From Closterium sp. Naga37s-1 (Eukaryota > Streptophyta > Zygnematophyceae > Desmidiales > Closteriaceae), in assembly GCA_947471745.1 (NCBI GenBank), contig CANJKZ010000932.1, positions 62,001-126,000 of the forward strand: DNA of 64,000 nt, in the 5' to 3' direction. The notes below the pieces were generated by a model. That model was not told the DNA's origin. It worked only from the letters and a program-made list of their open reading frames with translations, and did no database searches. Shown here piece after piece: positions 46,458-57,840 of the stretch. Numbering within the stretch: the stretch's first letter is position 1; the number at the start of each line of letters is the position of its first letter. The translations under genes were made by a program, and so were the position numbers.

Positions 46458-47537
46458 AATTCATATTGCACGACATCCTGCCGTCTGTTTGTACGAGTAT
46501 GCGTGTGCGACTGCATTTGGGTGTGAATGGAATGTTCGTGTGTTTGTTTGCTTTCGCAATTTTTGCTTGATGCATTTGCAGGTACTCGCGCAATGTGCGC
46601 TTCGGCACAACATTGTACGCGCTATGAACAGTGCAAGCAGAAAGGACGAGCTCGCAAAGGAACCCAAGATGGAAGCTTTGCAGTTCGGTTGAATTGATTG
46701 CGCAGATTCAGTTCTATCCAACTCGAACTTGTACTGTTTTGTTTGGTTGACTTTAGTGTAGCAGGGCAGGCACTATAGGGGTACAATTTAGGTGAAGGTT
46801 GGATGTTGTTTGTCTGTATCTGCATGCTACAGGGCCAGGGGAAACCAGCGGAACCAGCATTTGGCTGGTTGGGCAAAGACAAAACAGGTTCTGTTTTTAG
46901 GACCTGAACTTGGTTGTTGTTTTCCCAGGTTGGAAAAACAGAACCAGAGGTTGTTTACCAACCTACCACCTGCTGTTTTGTCAAGCCAGGTTGGTTCTGT
47001 TGCTTGGAATTATTTGGGATCATCCCTGGTTGTTCCCAGGTTGATTCCCAAGGTCCTTGCTAGCTAGAACTATATATTCCTTCTCTATTTGTACCTGAAT
47101 ATAGTCAAATTGTATCAAGCGAATTCCTTCCTTGCTGGAATTTTGTTTCTACGCGGTGCGACGGCGGAATGCTACCGAGTGAACGCTAGTACGCTAGCAC
47201 TACGACGCTAGGCTAACGCTCTCCAATTCGTAACTCTGCAATGGCAGAACTTTTTGCGAGGCAACTTGGCTCTTTTGAAAGCTCTTAGAGTGAGCTTCGA
47301 TATAGCGAGCTCTCAGCTTAATCCGATCGACGGTCTGCACGGCACGCTGCGCGACGTTCAAGGTACTCTTGCTGTTTTGACTAAGTTCCTCTTGATCCCT
47401 CTCTCTACAAACTCGGACCGAGGATAGGGGCTGGTCTTGTACCAAGCACCCAGGGACCCGTGGAGGTGACCCCGAGGAGAGGTTTTAAGCTGGATAACAT
47501 CTTTATAGCCGGAGTTTATTAGTCCCTTACACTAACA
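46452..47537 (+). repeat. Inner A LTR joined to gag
   Basis: It starts within the first ten bases of the LTR (GTGCGAAATTCATATTGC) and ends TTACACTAACA. No primer-binding site follows. Instead a second LTR starts in mid-sequence. Confidence 0.9.
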
Positions 47538-48217
47538 CATTTGGCTGGTTGAGCAAAGACAAAACAGATTCTGTTTTTAGGACCTGAATCTGGTTGATGT
47601 TTTTCCAGGTTGGAAAAACAGAACCAGAGGTTATTTACCAACCTACCACCTGTTCTTTTGTCCAGCCAGGTTGGTTCTGTTGCTTTGAATTATTTGGGAT
47701 CATCCCTGGTTGTTCCCAGGTTGATTCCCAAGGTCCTTGCTAGCTAGAACTATATATTCCTTCTCTGTTTGCACCTGGATATATTCAAATTGATTAAAGC
47801 AAATTCCTTCCTTGCTGGAATTTCATTTCTACGCGGTGCGACGGCAGAATGCTAACGAGTCAACACTAGTACGCTAGCACTACGACGCTAGGCCAACGCT
47901 CTCCAATTCGTAACTCTGCAATGGCAGACCTTTTCGCGAGGCAACTTGGCTCTTTTGAAAGCTCTTAGAGTGAGCTTCGATATAGCAAGTTCTCAGCTTA
48001 ATCTGATCGACGGTCTGCACGGCACGCTCCGCGACGTTCAAGGTACTCTTGCTGTTTTGACTAAGTCCCTCTTGATCCCTCTCTCTACAAACTCGGACCC
48101 AAGGATAGGGCTGGTCTTGTACCAAGCACCCAGGGACCCTTGGAGGTGACCCCGAGGAGAGGTTTTAAGTTGGATAACGTCTTAATAGCCTGAGTGTATT
48201 AGGCCCTTACACTAACA
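47538..48217 (+). repeat. Outer A LTR, 5' ~400 bp missing
   Basis: It begins at CATTTGGCTGGTTG (mid-U3) and ends TTACACTAACA, then the right target duplication GTGAC. Its TATA region and R/U5 are present. Confidence 0.9.
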
Positions 48218-48222
48218 GTGAC

Positions 48223-48397
48223 AACTAAATGGGTAAGTATCGCACTTACTTTTGGTACCAACCATATAGGTAAGAAACACACTTACTCTTGGTACAAACC
48301 ATATGGGTAAGTAACGCACATACTTCTGGTCCCAACCTTATGTGTAAGTAACCCATTTACTTCGTGTACCAACCATATGAGTAAGTAACGTATTTAT
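48223..48397. repeat. 37-bp satellite array, segment 6
   Basis: About five monomers. Its end (CGTGTACCAACCATATGAG then TATTATTGGG) is shared with the flank of the LTR at 21040. Confidence 0.9.
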
Positions 48398-49162
48398 TAT
48401 TGGGTGCAATTTCACATTGGACGACATCCTGCCGTCTGTTTGTACGATTATGCGCGTGCGAAGGCATTTGTGTGTGAATGGAATGTTAGTGTGTTTGTTT
48501 GTTTCGCAATTTTTTGCTCGATGCATTTGCAGGTACTCGCGCAATGTGCGATTTGGCACAACATTGTACACGCTATGAACAGTGCAAGCAAAAAGGACGA
48601 GCTCGCAAAGGAACCCAAGATGGAAGCTTTGCAGTTCAGTTGAATCGATTGCGCAGATTCAGTTCTATCCAACTCGAAATTGTACTTTTTTGTTTCGTTG
48701 ACTATAGTGTAGCAAAGCAGGCACTATAGGGGTACAATTTAGGTGAAGGTTGGATATTGTTTGTCTGTATCTGCATGATACGGGGCCAGGGCAAACCAGC
48801 GGAACAAGTATTTGGCTGGTTGGGCAAAGACAAAACAGGTTCTGTTTTTATGACCTGAACCTGGTTGTTGTTTTCCCAGGTTGGAAAAACAGAACCAGAG
48901 GTTGTTTACCAACCTACCACCTGCTGTTCATTCAAGCCAAGTTGGTCTTATTGCTTTAAATTATTTGTGATCATCCCTGGTTGTTCCCAGGTTGATTCCC
49001 AAGGTCCGTGCTAGCTAGAACTATTTATTCCTTCTCTGTTTGTACCTGTATATAGTGAAATTGATTCAAGCGAATTCCTTCCTTGCTGGAATTTCATTTC
49101 TACACGGTGCGACGGCAGTATGCTACTGAGTCAACGCTAGCATGCTAGCACTCGACGCTAGG
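48398..49162 (+). repeat. Truncated A LTR (765 bp)
   Basis: Starts TATTGGGTGC and ends CGACGCTAGG before TACCAACC. Left junction as at 21040, right junction as at 2735 and 43433. Confidence 0.9.
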
Positions 49163-52100
49163 TACCAACCATATAGGTAAGTAACGCAGTTACTCTCCTT
49201 CCAACCATATGGGTAAGTAATGCACTTAGTCTTGGTACCAACGAAATGGGCAAGTAATGCACTTACTCCTTGTACCAACCATATGGGTAAGTAACGGACT
49301 TACTTTTGGTACTCACCATAAGGATAACTAAAGCACTTTCTCTTGGGACCAACCCTATGGTTAAGTAACGCACTTACTCTTGGAACCAACCATATGGGTA
49401 AGTAACGCACCTATTCTTGGTACCAACTATATGGGTAACTAATGCACTTACTATTAGTACCAATTATATGGCAAAGTAACGCAATTACTCATGGAACTAA
49501 CCATATGGGTAAGTAACGCAGTTAAACTTGGTACCAACCATATGAGTAAGCAACGCATTTACTCTTGGTACCAACCATTCGGGCAACTAACGCAACTACT
49601 CCTGGTACCAACGATATAGGTAAGGAACGCACTTACTCTTGGTACCAACCATATAGGTAAGTAACGCAATTACTCTTGGCACCAACCATATGGGTAAGTA
49701 ACGCACTTACTCTTGGCACCAACCATATGGGTAAGTAACGCACCTATTCTTGGTACCAACTATATGGGTAACTAACGCACTTACTATTAGCAATTATATG
49801 GATAAGTAACGCAGTTATTCTTGGTACCAACCATCTAAGAAGCAACGCTCTTATTCTTGGTACCAACCATTTTTGCAACTAACGCAACTACTCCTGGTAC
49901 CAACGATATGGGTAAGGAACGCACTTACTCTTGGTACCAACCATATAGGTAAGTAACGCAATTACTCTTGGCACCAACCATATGGGTAAGTAATGCACTT
50001 ATTCTTGGTACCAACCATATGGGTAAGTAACGCCCTTACTCTTGGCACCAACCATATGGGTAAGTAACGTACTATTCTTGGTACCAACTATATGGGTAAC
50101 TAACGCACTTACTAATAGTACCAATTATATGGGAAAGTAACGCAATTACCCGTGGTACTAACCATATGGGAAAGTTCCGCAGTTTCTCTTGGTACCAACC
50201 ATATGAGTAAGTAACGTACTTTCTCTTGGTACCAACCATATTGACAAGTAACGCAGTTACTCCTGGTACCAACCATATGGGTAAGGAACGCACTTACACT
50301 TGGTAGCAACCATATGGGCAACTAACGCAGTTACTCTTCGTACAAACCATATGGGTAAGTAACGCATTTATTCTTGGTACCAACCATATGGGTAAGAAAC
50401 GGAATTATTCTTGGTCCCTACGTTATGTCTAAGTAACGCATTTACTCCGCGTACCAACCATATGGGTAAGTAACGCACTTACTCTTGGTACCAACTATAT
50501 GGGTAAGTAACGCAGTTACTCTCGTTTCCAACCATATGGGTAAGTAACGCAGTTAGTCTTGGTACTAACCATATGGGTTAGTAACGCACTTACTCTTGGT
50601 ACTAACCATACGGATAATTAAAGCACTTACTCTTGGTAGCAACCATAGGGGAAAGTAACGCACTTACTTTTGGCACCAACCATAAAGGTAAGTAACGCAC
50701 ATATTCTTCATACCAACTATATCGGTAACTAACGCACTTACTATTAGTACCAACGATATGGGCAAGTAATGAAATTACTCTTGTACCAACCATATGGGTA
50801 AGTAACGAACTTACTCTTGGTACTAACCATACGGATAACTAAAGCACTTACTCTTGGTAGCAACCATAGGGGTAAGTAACGCACTTACTTTTGGCACCAA
50901 CCATAAAGGTAAGTAACGCACATATTCTTCATACCAACTATATCGGTAACTAACGCACTTACTATTAGTACCAAATGTATGGGAAAGTAACGCAATTACT
51001 CGTGGTACTAACCATATGGGTAAGTAGCTCAGTTACTCTTGGTTCCAACCATTTGAGTAAGTAACGTTCTTACTCTTGGTTCCAACCATATGGGCAACTA
51101 ACGCAGTTCTCCTTGTACCAACCATATGGGTAAGGAATGCACTTACTCTTGGTACCAACCATATAGGTAAGTAACGCACTTAGTCTTGGTACCAACTACC
51201 TGGCTAAGTAAGGCACTTACTCTTGGTACCAACCATATAGGTAAGTAAAGCATTTACTTTCATTTCCAACCATATCGGTACGTAACGCACTTAGTCTTGG
51301 TACCAACTATATTGGCAAGTAACGTTGTTACTCTTGGTACCAACCATATGGGTAAGTAACGCACTTACTATTCGTACTAACCATATGGGTAAGGAACGGA
51401 CTTCCTCTTGGTACCAACCATATGGGTAACTAACGCAGTTTCTTTTGGTAACAACTATATGGATAAGTAACGAGTTTACTCTTCCTACCAACCATATGGG
51501 TAGGTAATGCACCTACTCTTGGTCCCAACCATATGGGTAAGTAACGTACTTACTCTTCCTACCAACCATAGGTAAGTAACGTATTTTTTTTTGGTACCAA
51601 CCATATGAGTAAATAACGCATTTACTTTTGGTACCAACCATATGGACAAGTAACGTAGTTACTCTTGGTACCAACCACATGGGTAACGAACGCACTTACT
51701 CTTGGTACCAACCATATAGGTAACTAACGCAGTTACTCTTCGTACAAAACATATGGGTAAGAAATGCATTTACTCTTGGTACCATCCATATGGGTAAGAA
51801 ACGCACTTACTCTTGGTCCCAACCTAATGTGTAAGTAACAGATTTACTTTGTGTACGAACCATATAGATAAGTAACGTACTTACTCTTGGTACCAACCAT
51901 ATGGTTAAGTAAGGTAGTTACTCTTCGTACCAACAATAGGTAAGTAACGTACTTACTCTTGGTACCAACCATATGGGTAAGTAATGCACTTAGTCTTGGT
52001 ACCAACTATAAAGGTAAGTATCGTAGTTACTCTTGGTACCAACCATATGGGTAAGTAACATAGTTACTCTCATTTCGAACTATATGGGTAAGTAATGCAC

Positions 52101-52814
52101 TTAGTCTTGGTACAACCTATAGGGGTAAGTAACGTACTTACTCTTGGTACCAACGATATGGGCACGTAATGAAATTACTCTTGGTACCAACCATATACGT
52201 AAGAAACGCACTTACTCTTGGCACCAACCATATGGGTAAGTAACGCACCTATTCTTCGTACTAACTATATGGGTAACTAACGCACTTACTATTAGTACCA
52301 ATTATATGGGTAAGTAACAGAATTACCCGTCGTAATAACCATATGGGTAAGTGTCTTAGTTTCTCTTAATACCAACCATATGAGTAAGTAACGCACTTTC
52401 TCTTGGTACCAACCATATGGGCAAGAAACGCAGTTACTCGTGGTACCAAGCATATGGGTAAGTAACGTAGTTACTCTCGTTTCCAACCATATGGGTAAGT
52501 AACGCACTTAATCTTGGTACCAACTATATGGGTAAGTATCGCACTTACAATTAGTACCAACTATATCGGAAGGTAACGGAATTTCTCTTGGTACCAACCA
52601 TATGAATAAGTAACGCACTTACTCTTGAAACCAACCATATGGGCAAGTAACGTAGTTACTCTTTGTACCAACCATATGGGTATGTAACATACTTACTATT
52701 GGTACAAACGATATGGGTAAGTAACGCATTTACTCTTGGTACCAACTATACGGGTAAGTAACGCACTTACTCTTGGTACCAACTATATGGGTAAGTAACG
52801 CACTTACTCTTGGG
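49163..52814. repeat. 37-bp satellite array, segment 7 (longest)
   Basis: About 98 monomers. An exact consensus monomer is 50458-50494. Local duplications are seen: a block at about 50611 recurs at 50832 (offset about 221 bp, six monomers), and one at about 49621 recurs at 49913. No gene is seen. Confidence 0.94.
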
Positions 52815-53228
52815 CCGGTGTCACTTGATACGCATGTGCTTGTTCAGCCCATGAAGCACAGCGTTCCTGGCCATCCCAAGAGCCCCCTTGCTATCACAAA
52901 ACAACGGCGTAGCAATCTTCTGCTCCTGGCCAATCTCCTCTAACAGCCTCCTCAACCAAATCACCTCCTTACCCCGTGAAACATTGCGATGTACTCTGAA
53001 TCCACCGAGGAAAGGGCTGTATCCGTCTGCTTCTTGGACCTCCAACTAACATTTCCTCCCCCAACTACGCAGATTTATCCTCCCACATATGAGGAATCCT
53101 CCTTCTCAGAAGCCAAGGTAGCATCGGTAAAGCAAGTGAGAAACAGCTTGCCTTCTCCAAGCCTTCTCCAAGCCCTTCTCTTTCAGCATTTCAACCCTTT
53201 TCTGCTTCACCTGTGCAGATGCGGAGTA
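52815..53228 (-). pseudogene. A element RNase H, truncated and frameshifted
   Basis: Reading leftward: TDATLASEKEDSS, a TAA in place of the Tyr before ICVVGGG, GGGNVSWRSKKQT, then EVIWLRRLLEEIGQEQ, CDSKGALGMA and HMRIK. The frame shifts upstream, partly through a CTTGGAGAAGG-type direct duplication near 53155-53175. The last ~40 codons are missing at the satellite junction. Confidence 0.85.
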
Positions 53229-54236
53229 TTAAACTCCAGTGCTTGGGTGAGAGTTCAGGTACTTCACCACACGCTCAGCTGCATCTACCTGTTCCTCTGA
53301 TGGATTCTGCACCACCCTAGCCAGCTGCCCAACAGAGAAAGAGATGTCAGGCCTCGTATGAACCGCTGCATACAAGAGGCTGCCCACCGAGGACTGAAAT
53401 TGCTGCTGCTCCTCGGCTTCAACCCCTTTATCCTCTGCAGCCTTCACAAGCTTGAATTCTGCTGGCAGGGGAGTTGCAACCTTGCGCTCATTCTCAATCC
53501 CATACTTCTCCCCCAGCTCCTTGATGAACTTCTCCTGGTGCAGCTTCAACCACCTGTGATCTGGATCCCTCTCCATGTGCATCCTGAGGTAGTACTTTAC
53601 CTCCCCAAGGGTCTTGCACTTGAAGTTCTTCATCAGCTGCTGCTGCACTTTCTGGATCTCCTTCATGCTGCTGCTGAAGAGAAGAATGTCGTCCACGTAG
53701 ACCACAAACAGCACCAGCTTCTCGCCCTCCCCCTTGAGAAAGATGCTCTCATCACAGCTGCTGGTCCTGAATCCCATCTCCTCTAAAACAGCTTCCAACT
53801 TCTGGTACCAGCAGCGTGGCGCCTGCTTCAAGCCGTAGATGGACTTTTTCAGCTTGCACACCCTGCCCGTACCATCCTCATACCCAGTCGGCTGCGTCAT
53901 GTACACATGCTCCTCTAAAATCCCATTGAGGAATAGCATTGATATATCCATATAAATTATGAATTTCCCACTAACGGCTTCATCTGCCAACAAGATACGG
54001 AGGGTAGGGGGTTTGGCAGTGGGAGCAAAGATCTCATTGAAGTCCTGCTTCTCCTTCTGCATAAACCCCTTAGCCACAAGCCTACTCTTGTAGATGGTGA
54101 TCTGTCCCTTGTCATCGGTCTTGATCCTTAGCACCCACTTGCACTGTACGGCTTTCTTCCCCTCAGGCAGCACCACCAGATCCCATGTCCCATTCTTTAG
54201 CAGGCTCTTCTACTCAGCATTCCTAGAAACCAGCCA
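53229..54236 (-). pseudogene. A element reverse transcriptase (YVDD present)
   Basis: The only A copy in this window with the RT catalytic core. Motifs in order: KAVQCKWVLRIKTDD, YKSRLVAKGFMQKEKQDF, DISMLFLNG (relatives have STAFLNG), KKSIYGLKQAPRCWYQ, the catalytic VVYVDDILLFSSS, HMERDPDHRWLKLHQEKF and SLLYAAVHTRPDISFSV. The RVT_2 domain is open over 315 codons. A stop lies upstream at about 54210, where NAE is followed by TAG, and another downstream after HPSTGV. Activity is unlikely because of those stops and the DISMLFLNG substitutions. Confidence 0.88.
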
Positions 54237-55110
54237 CTTCTCCCTATCTGGTCCAGCTAATGCCTCCTCCATGCTTGCTGGTTCCTCTGGTGCAGGGGCA
54301 AGAAAACAGTAGGCAGGTTCATCCTCCCCACCCAGGTCATAGCGATGCGGTAGAATCAGCAATGTCTCCTCATTCCCAAGCTGCTGCTCAGCTACATCAG
54401 CTCCTGCAGTCAGCTGCATAGTGGCCATACGGGTACGTCCTCGCCTCCCATCCCCTCATAACGACACCCTTCAGCTTCCTCCTTGATGGTAGCGTAGGAA
54501 CCTTAGTTTTCTCCTTCTGCTGCTCATCCTCAGGTCCAGCAGCTCGACTAGTGCTACCACTGGCCTCTACACAACCTCCTCCCCCAGCAGGTGCCTCCTG
54601 TACCTTCTCTCCATCACCACCCTCTGCAGCTGCCTCCTTGCTGTCAAACAACACACCCTTGTGTAGTTTCCACACCAAACACCCCTTGTTCTCAGCAACC
54701 AGTCCCAAATGCACACACCAGATTGCACTCGCCCCCAACTTACTTCGATACTTCTTGGGGACGTGGGCGACTGCCATGCAACCGAACACCCTCAGCATGT
54801 CCACTAGCGGCTTCCTCCCAAGCCAACTCTCCAGCGGCACCCACGATTCATTACCAACCTTAGTGAGCACCCTGTTCCTAGCCACGGTAGCGTGGCGGAC
54901 AGCACGGGGCCATATCAAATTGCCCACCCCTAATTCTATGAGCAGCGCCCTAGCTGTCTCCAGAATGGTCCGGTTCGCCCGTTCTGCTACACCGTTGGAC
55001 TGTGGGTTGTAAGTGGTCAACTCCCTCTTAATGCTCTGCTTCTTGAGCCAGGCCGTCATCTCAGCTCCAAGGAACTTTGAGAGCAAACATATTTTTCTTG
55101 TTCCTCCGCG
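54237..55110 (-). pseudogene. A element integrase C-terminal half and linker, with deletions
   Basis: The integrase part retains FLGAEMTAWLKKQ, QSNGVAERANR (catalytic Glu), RKPLVDMLRVFGCMAVAHVPKKYRSKLG and GVLFDSKEAAAEGG. The linker (EEQLGNEETLLILPH type) continues to RT after a frameshift. On the N-terminal side two deletions leave only the pieces RRNQK and ICLLSKF before FLGAEM, so protease, pre-integrase and the first two catalytic Asp residues are gone. Confidence 0.85.
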
Positions 55111-56106
55111 CGCCGCCATCCTGGTGACGATTCTGGGGGGTCCATCCATCAGGTTTCTTATAGCACAAAAACCAGGGGTGCCCCTCCTTCTCACAATACC
55201 AGCAACTCCCTTTCATTTTGCCACCAGCACCTGATTTGCCCCCACGCCCAGATTACGCACCGCGACCCAAACCGGTACCTCCTTGTTGGTCGTTGGAGTC
55301 GTCGTCCTTTTTTGCACCGCGTCCAGCACCACCGAAGCCACGTCCTCTGCCACGTTTGCTCCCTTGCATCCCGTAGCTGCTGCTGCCGTCGACTCCACCC
55401 CTTAGTTGGCGGCGACGGAAGTCCTCCTCCAGAATCTTCGTCCACACCCACTTGAGCGTCCACAAGCTCTGGTTCTGCGGCAGGCTTAATCCGCTTGTGA
55501 ATTGAAGCCACGATTCTGGCAGCAGCGAGAGCAGCTTCAAGCACTTGGTCTGCTCCAGGTATGTGATTCCCGCAGTCGCCAACTTCGCGTAAAGGTCGCG
55601 CATTTTGTCCAAAACAGGTTGCACCGGCTCTCCTTCGCTCAAGCTCAACGCGGACAGCTCCCTCTCCAGCATCAACGTTGCGACAACGGAGGTCGGGGCG
55701 TGCAGCTCCTTCAACACGGTCCACGCCTTCGGACCGTAATCAACCTCCGGCAGCAGGTGCATGACGTGGTGACGCTGGTTCAGCTCCAAACTCTGCGACA
55801 TCAAGTAGTAGCCAGCCGATGCGCGCTCATCCCTATCTTCCTGCAGCGCGGGGTCACTCGCTCTAGGCTCCTCCCCAATCATTAGTTTCAGCAAACCGAT
55901 CTGACGAAAGTAAAGTTGCATTTTTCAGGCCCAATCATCATAGCCCTCACCATTGAACTTCTTGACGATGAAGTTCTTCAGCACCACCTTGATCAGCGAG
56001 CCCTGGCTTCTTCGCGCTCCCCTTGGCGCCGAAACACCAGAATCTTGGCTGCCGCTAAATCTTCGGCTGAAGATTCACCAGCTCCCGCCGAGCTATTGCC
56101 CGCCAT
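55111..56106 (-). pseudogene. gag: A element gag, minus strand, with stop
   Basis: ATG at 56106. The N-terminal region is frameshifted near 56058. The Trp codon in WAWKMQL is a TGA (about 55925-55927). From 55921 the Gag domain is open (QLYFRQIGLLKLMIGEEP, LHAPTSVVATLMLEREL, LPESWLQFTSGLSLPQNQSLW). Here the Gln after LPQN is intact, unlike in the tandem copies. The CWYCEKEGHPWFLC knuckle is present in another frame (about 55160-55205). Confidence 0.85.
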
Positions 56107-56137
56107 AGCTACCTATAACAAGGAGCACTATGACGCA

Positions 56138-56149
56138 GCTCTGGTACCA
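56138..56149 (-). other. Primer-binding site, mutated
   Basis: TGGTACCAGAGC on the minus strand, one change from TGGTATCAGAGC. Confidence 0.8.
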
Positions 56150-56152
56150 GCT

Positions 56153-57242
56153 TGTTGGTGTAAGGGCCTAATAAACTCAGGCTATTAAGACGTTGTCCAA
56201 CTTAAAACCTCTCCTTAGGGTCACCTCCAAGGGTCCCTGGGTGCCTGACACAAGACCAGCCCCTATCCTCGGGTCCGAGATTGTAGAGAGAGGGGTCAAG
56301 AAGGACTTAGTCAAAACAGCAAGAGTACCTTGAACGTCGCGCAGCGTGCCGTGCAGACCGTCCATCGGATTAAGCTGAGAACTTGCTATATCGAAGCTCA
56401 CTCTAAGAGCTTTCAAAAGAGCCAAGTTGCCTCGCGAAAGTTCTGCCATTGCAGAGTCATGGCTCGGACAGCATTTGCCTAGCGTTGTAGTGCTAGCGTA
56501 CTAGCGTTGACTCGGTAGCATTCTGCCGTTGCACCGCGTAGAAATGAAATTTCAGCAAGGAAGGAATTCGCTTGAATCAATTTGACAATATCTAGGTACA
56601 AACAGAGAAGGAATAAATAGTTCTAGCTAACAAGGACCTTGTGAATCAACCTGGGAACAACCAGGGATGATCCCAAATAGTTCCAAGCAACAGAACCAAC
56701 CTGGCTGGACAAAACAGCAGGTGGTAGGTTGGTAAACAACCTCTGGTTCTGTTTTTTTCACCTGGGAAAACAACAACCAGGTTCAGGTCCTAAAAACAGA
56801 ACCTGTTTTGTCTTTGCCCAACCAGCCAAATGCTGGTTCCGCTGGTTCCCCTGGCCCTGTAGCATGCAGATACAGACAAACAACATCCAACCTTCACCTA
56901 AATTGTACCCCTATAGTGCCTGCCCTGCTACACTATAGTCAACCAAACAAAGCAGTACAGTTTCGAGTTGGATAGAACAAAATTTGCGCAATCAATTTAA
57001 CTGAACTGCAAAGCTTCGATCTTGGGTTCCTTTGCGAGCTCGTCCTTTCTGCTTGCACTGTTCATAGCGCGTACAATGTTGTGCCGAAGCGCACATTGCG
57101 CGAGTACCTGCAAATGCATCAAGCGAAAATTGCGAAAGCAAACAAACACACGAACATTTCATTCACACCCAAATGCATTCATACACGCATACTCGTACAA
57201 ACAGATGGCAGGATGTCGTTTAATATGAATTTGCGCCCAACA
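56153..57242 (-). repeat. A 5' LTR of the minus-strand element (1,090 bp)
   Basis: Full-length A LTR in reverse, ending GCGCCCAACA at 57242. The next bases are coding sequence of element D. Confidence 0.92.
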
Positions 57243-57437
57243 AGGGTGCTATTGGCATGGCCACTAATCCTATCCTGCATAGGTTGAACAGTCACATGAA
57301 GATTAAGTGGCACTGGGTGAGGCAGATGGTGAAGGAGAGGATTGTTGAGCTTCATCATTTGAAAACGAACAAGCAGTCGGCAGCTTTTTTCACCAAGAGA
57401 CTTTTCGAGGCTGCACATTGGAAGTGTGCTAAGATGT
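57243..57437 (+). pseudogene. D-family copia RNase H C-terminus, split by element C
   Basis: The frame reads KGAIGMATNPILHRLNSHMK and on through LHHLKTNKQSAAFFTKRL to HWKCAKM. This is the C-terminal part of a copia RNase H, clearly distinct from A (compare ALGMARNAVLHGLNKHM). The left side is cut within the CDSKGAIG strand by the A LTR. The right side is interrupted by element C at GATGT. After C the frame resumes at 63650 and ends at TAG 63672-63674. The upstream part of D is not in this window. Confidence 0.88.
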
Positions 57438-57567
57438 GAGAATAAACGAGAGGAATGAATGGCTGAACTAGAAAGCAGTTGGGTACAAGTAGGAAACCTA
57501 AAAGTGTTGTACCCTATATGAACTACCCCACTACAGCCTAAACAGACTATAGCATATAAGTTTGACA
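57435..57567 (-). repeat. C element 3' LTR
   Basis: On the minus strand TGTCAAACTTATATGC to ATTCTCACA, the same as the right copy except one C/T. A polypurine tract (TATGGGGGTG) adjoins at 57568-57578. Confidence 0.92.
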
Positions 57568-57840
57568 CACCCCCATAGGCAAAGTGGGGGAGAACAAGAG
57601 GTCAAAAGACCAGTCAAGAAAGGCAAAGCAAGCTCAGGGTGGATCACAAAGTCACCACGCAGTCTGAGCACAAGCAAATGGCCACAAGGCCAGTTCACAT
57701 GCAGAGTGATATAAAGGAGAAAAAACAATACACATATCAAAACCTAGCAAGAGTAAGCATGCAGGTATATGTATAAAGAGTAAAGTACAGGCAGAGTCAA
57801 GAAGAAAGCAAGTGAGGCACAGTAGGTACAAGGCCTAACA
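57568..57840 (-). other. C element polypurine tract and conserved subterminal block
   Basis: Noncoding part between pol and the 3' LTR. 57622-57666 carries the block shared with element B and the TRIM-like element (GTGGTGACTTTGTGATCC on the minus strand). Confidence 0.75.

Larger units (their letters stand above)
44490..48217 (+). mobile_element. A element reduced to LTR-gag-LTR-partial LTR
   Basis: GTGAC flanks the block on both sides (44485-44489 and 48218-48222), so it entered as one insertion. It contains a full 5' LTR, primer-binding site, gag up to the basic stretch, a nearly full LTR joined to gag at a GGTGC microhomology, and then a second LTR missing its first ~400 bp. Protease, integrase and RT are all gone. 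Confidence 0.9.
52815..57242 (-). mobile_element. A copia element, minus strand, 3'-truncated
   Basis: A 5' LTR (56153-57242), primer site, gag, pieces of integrase, RT and most of RNase H. The RNase H end and 3' LTR are lost where it meets satellite at about 52814. Its LTR end sits inside the RNase H of another copia (D), so it is nested. Two internal deletions remove protease and the first half of integrase. Confidence 0.9.

Noticed and set aside
49163-52814. CRISPR-like array of 37-bp repeats
   Set aside because: There are no unique spacers. The repeats are directly abutting, diverged satellite monomers in eukaryotic DNA.
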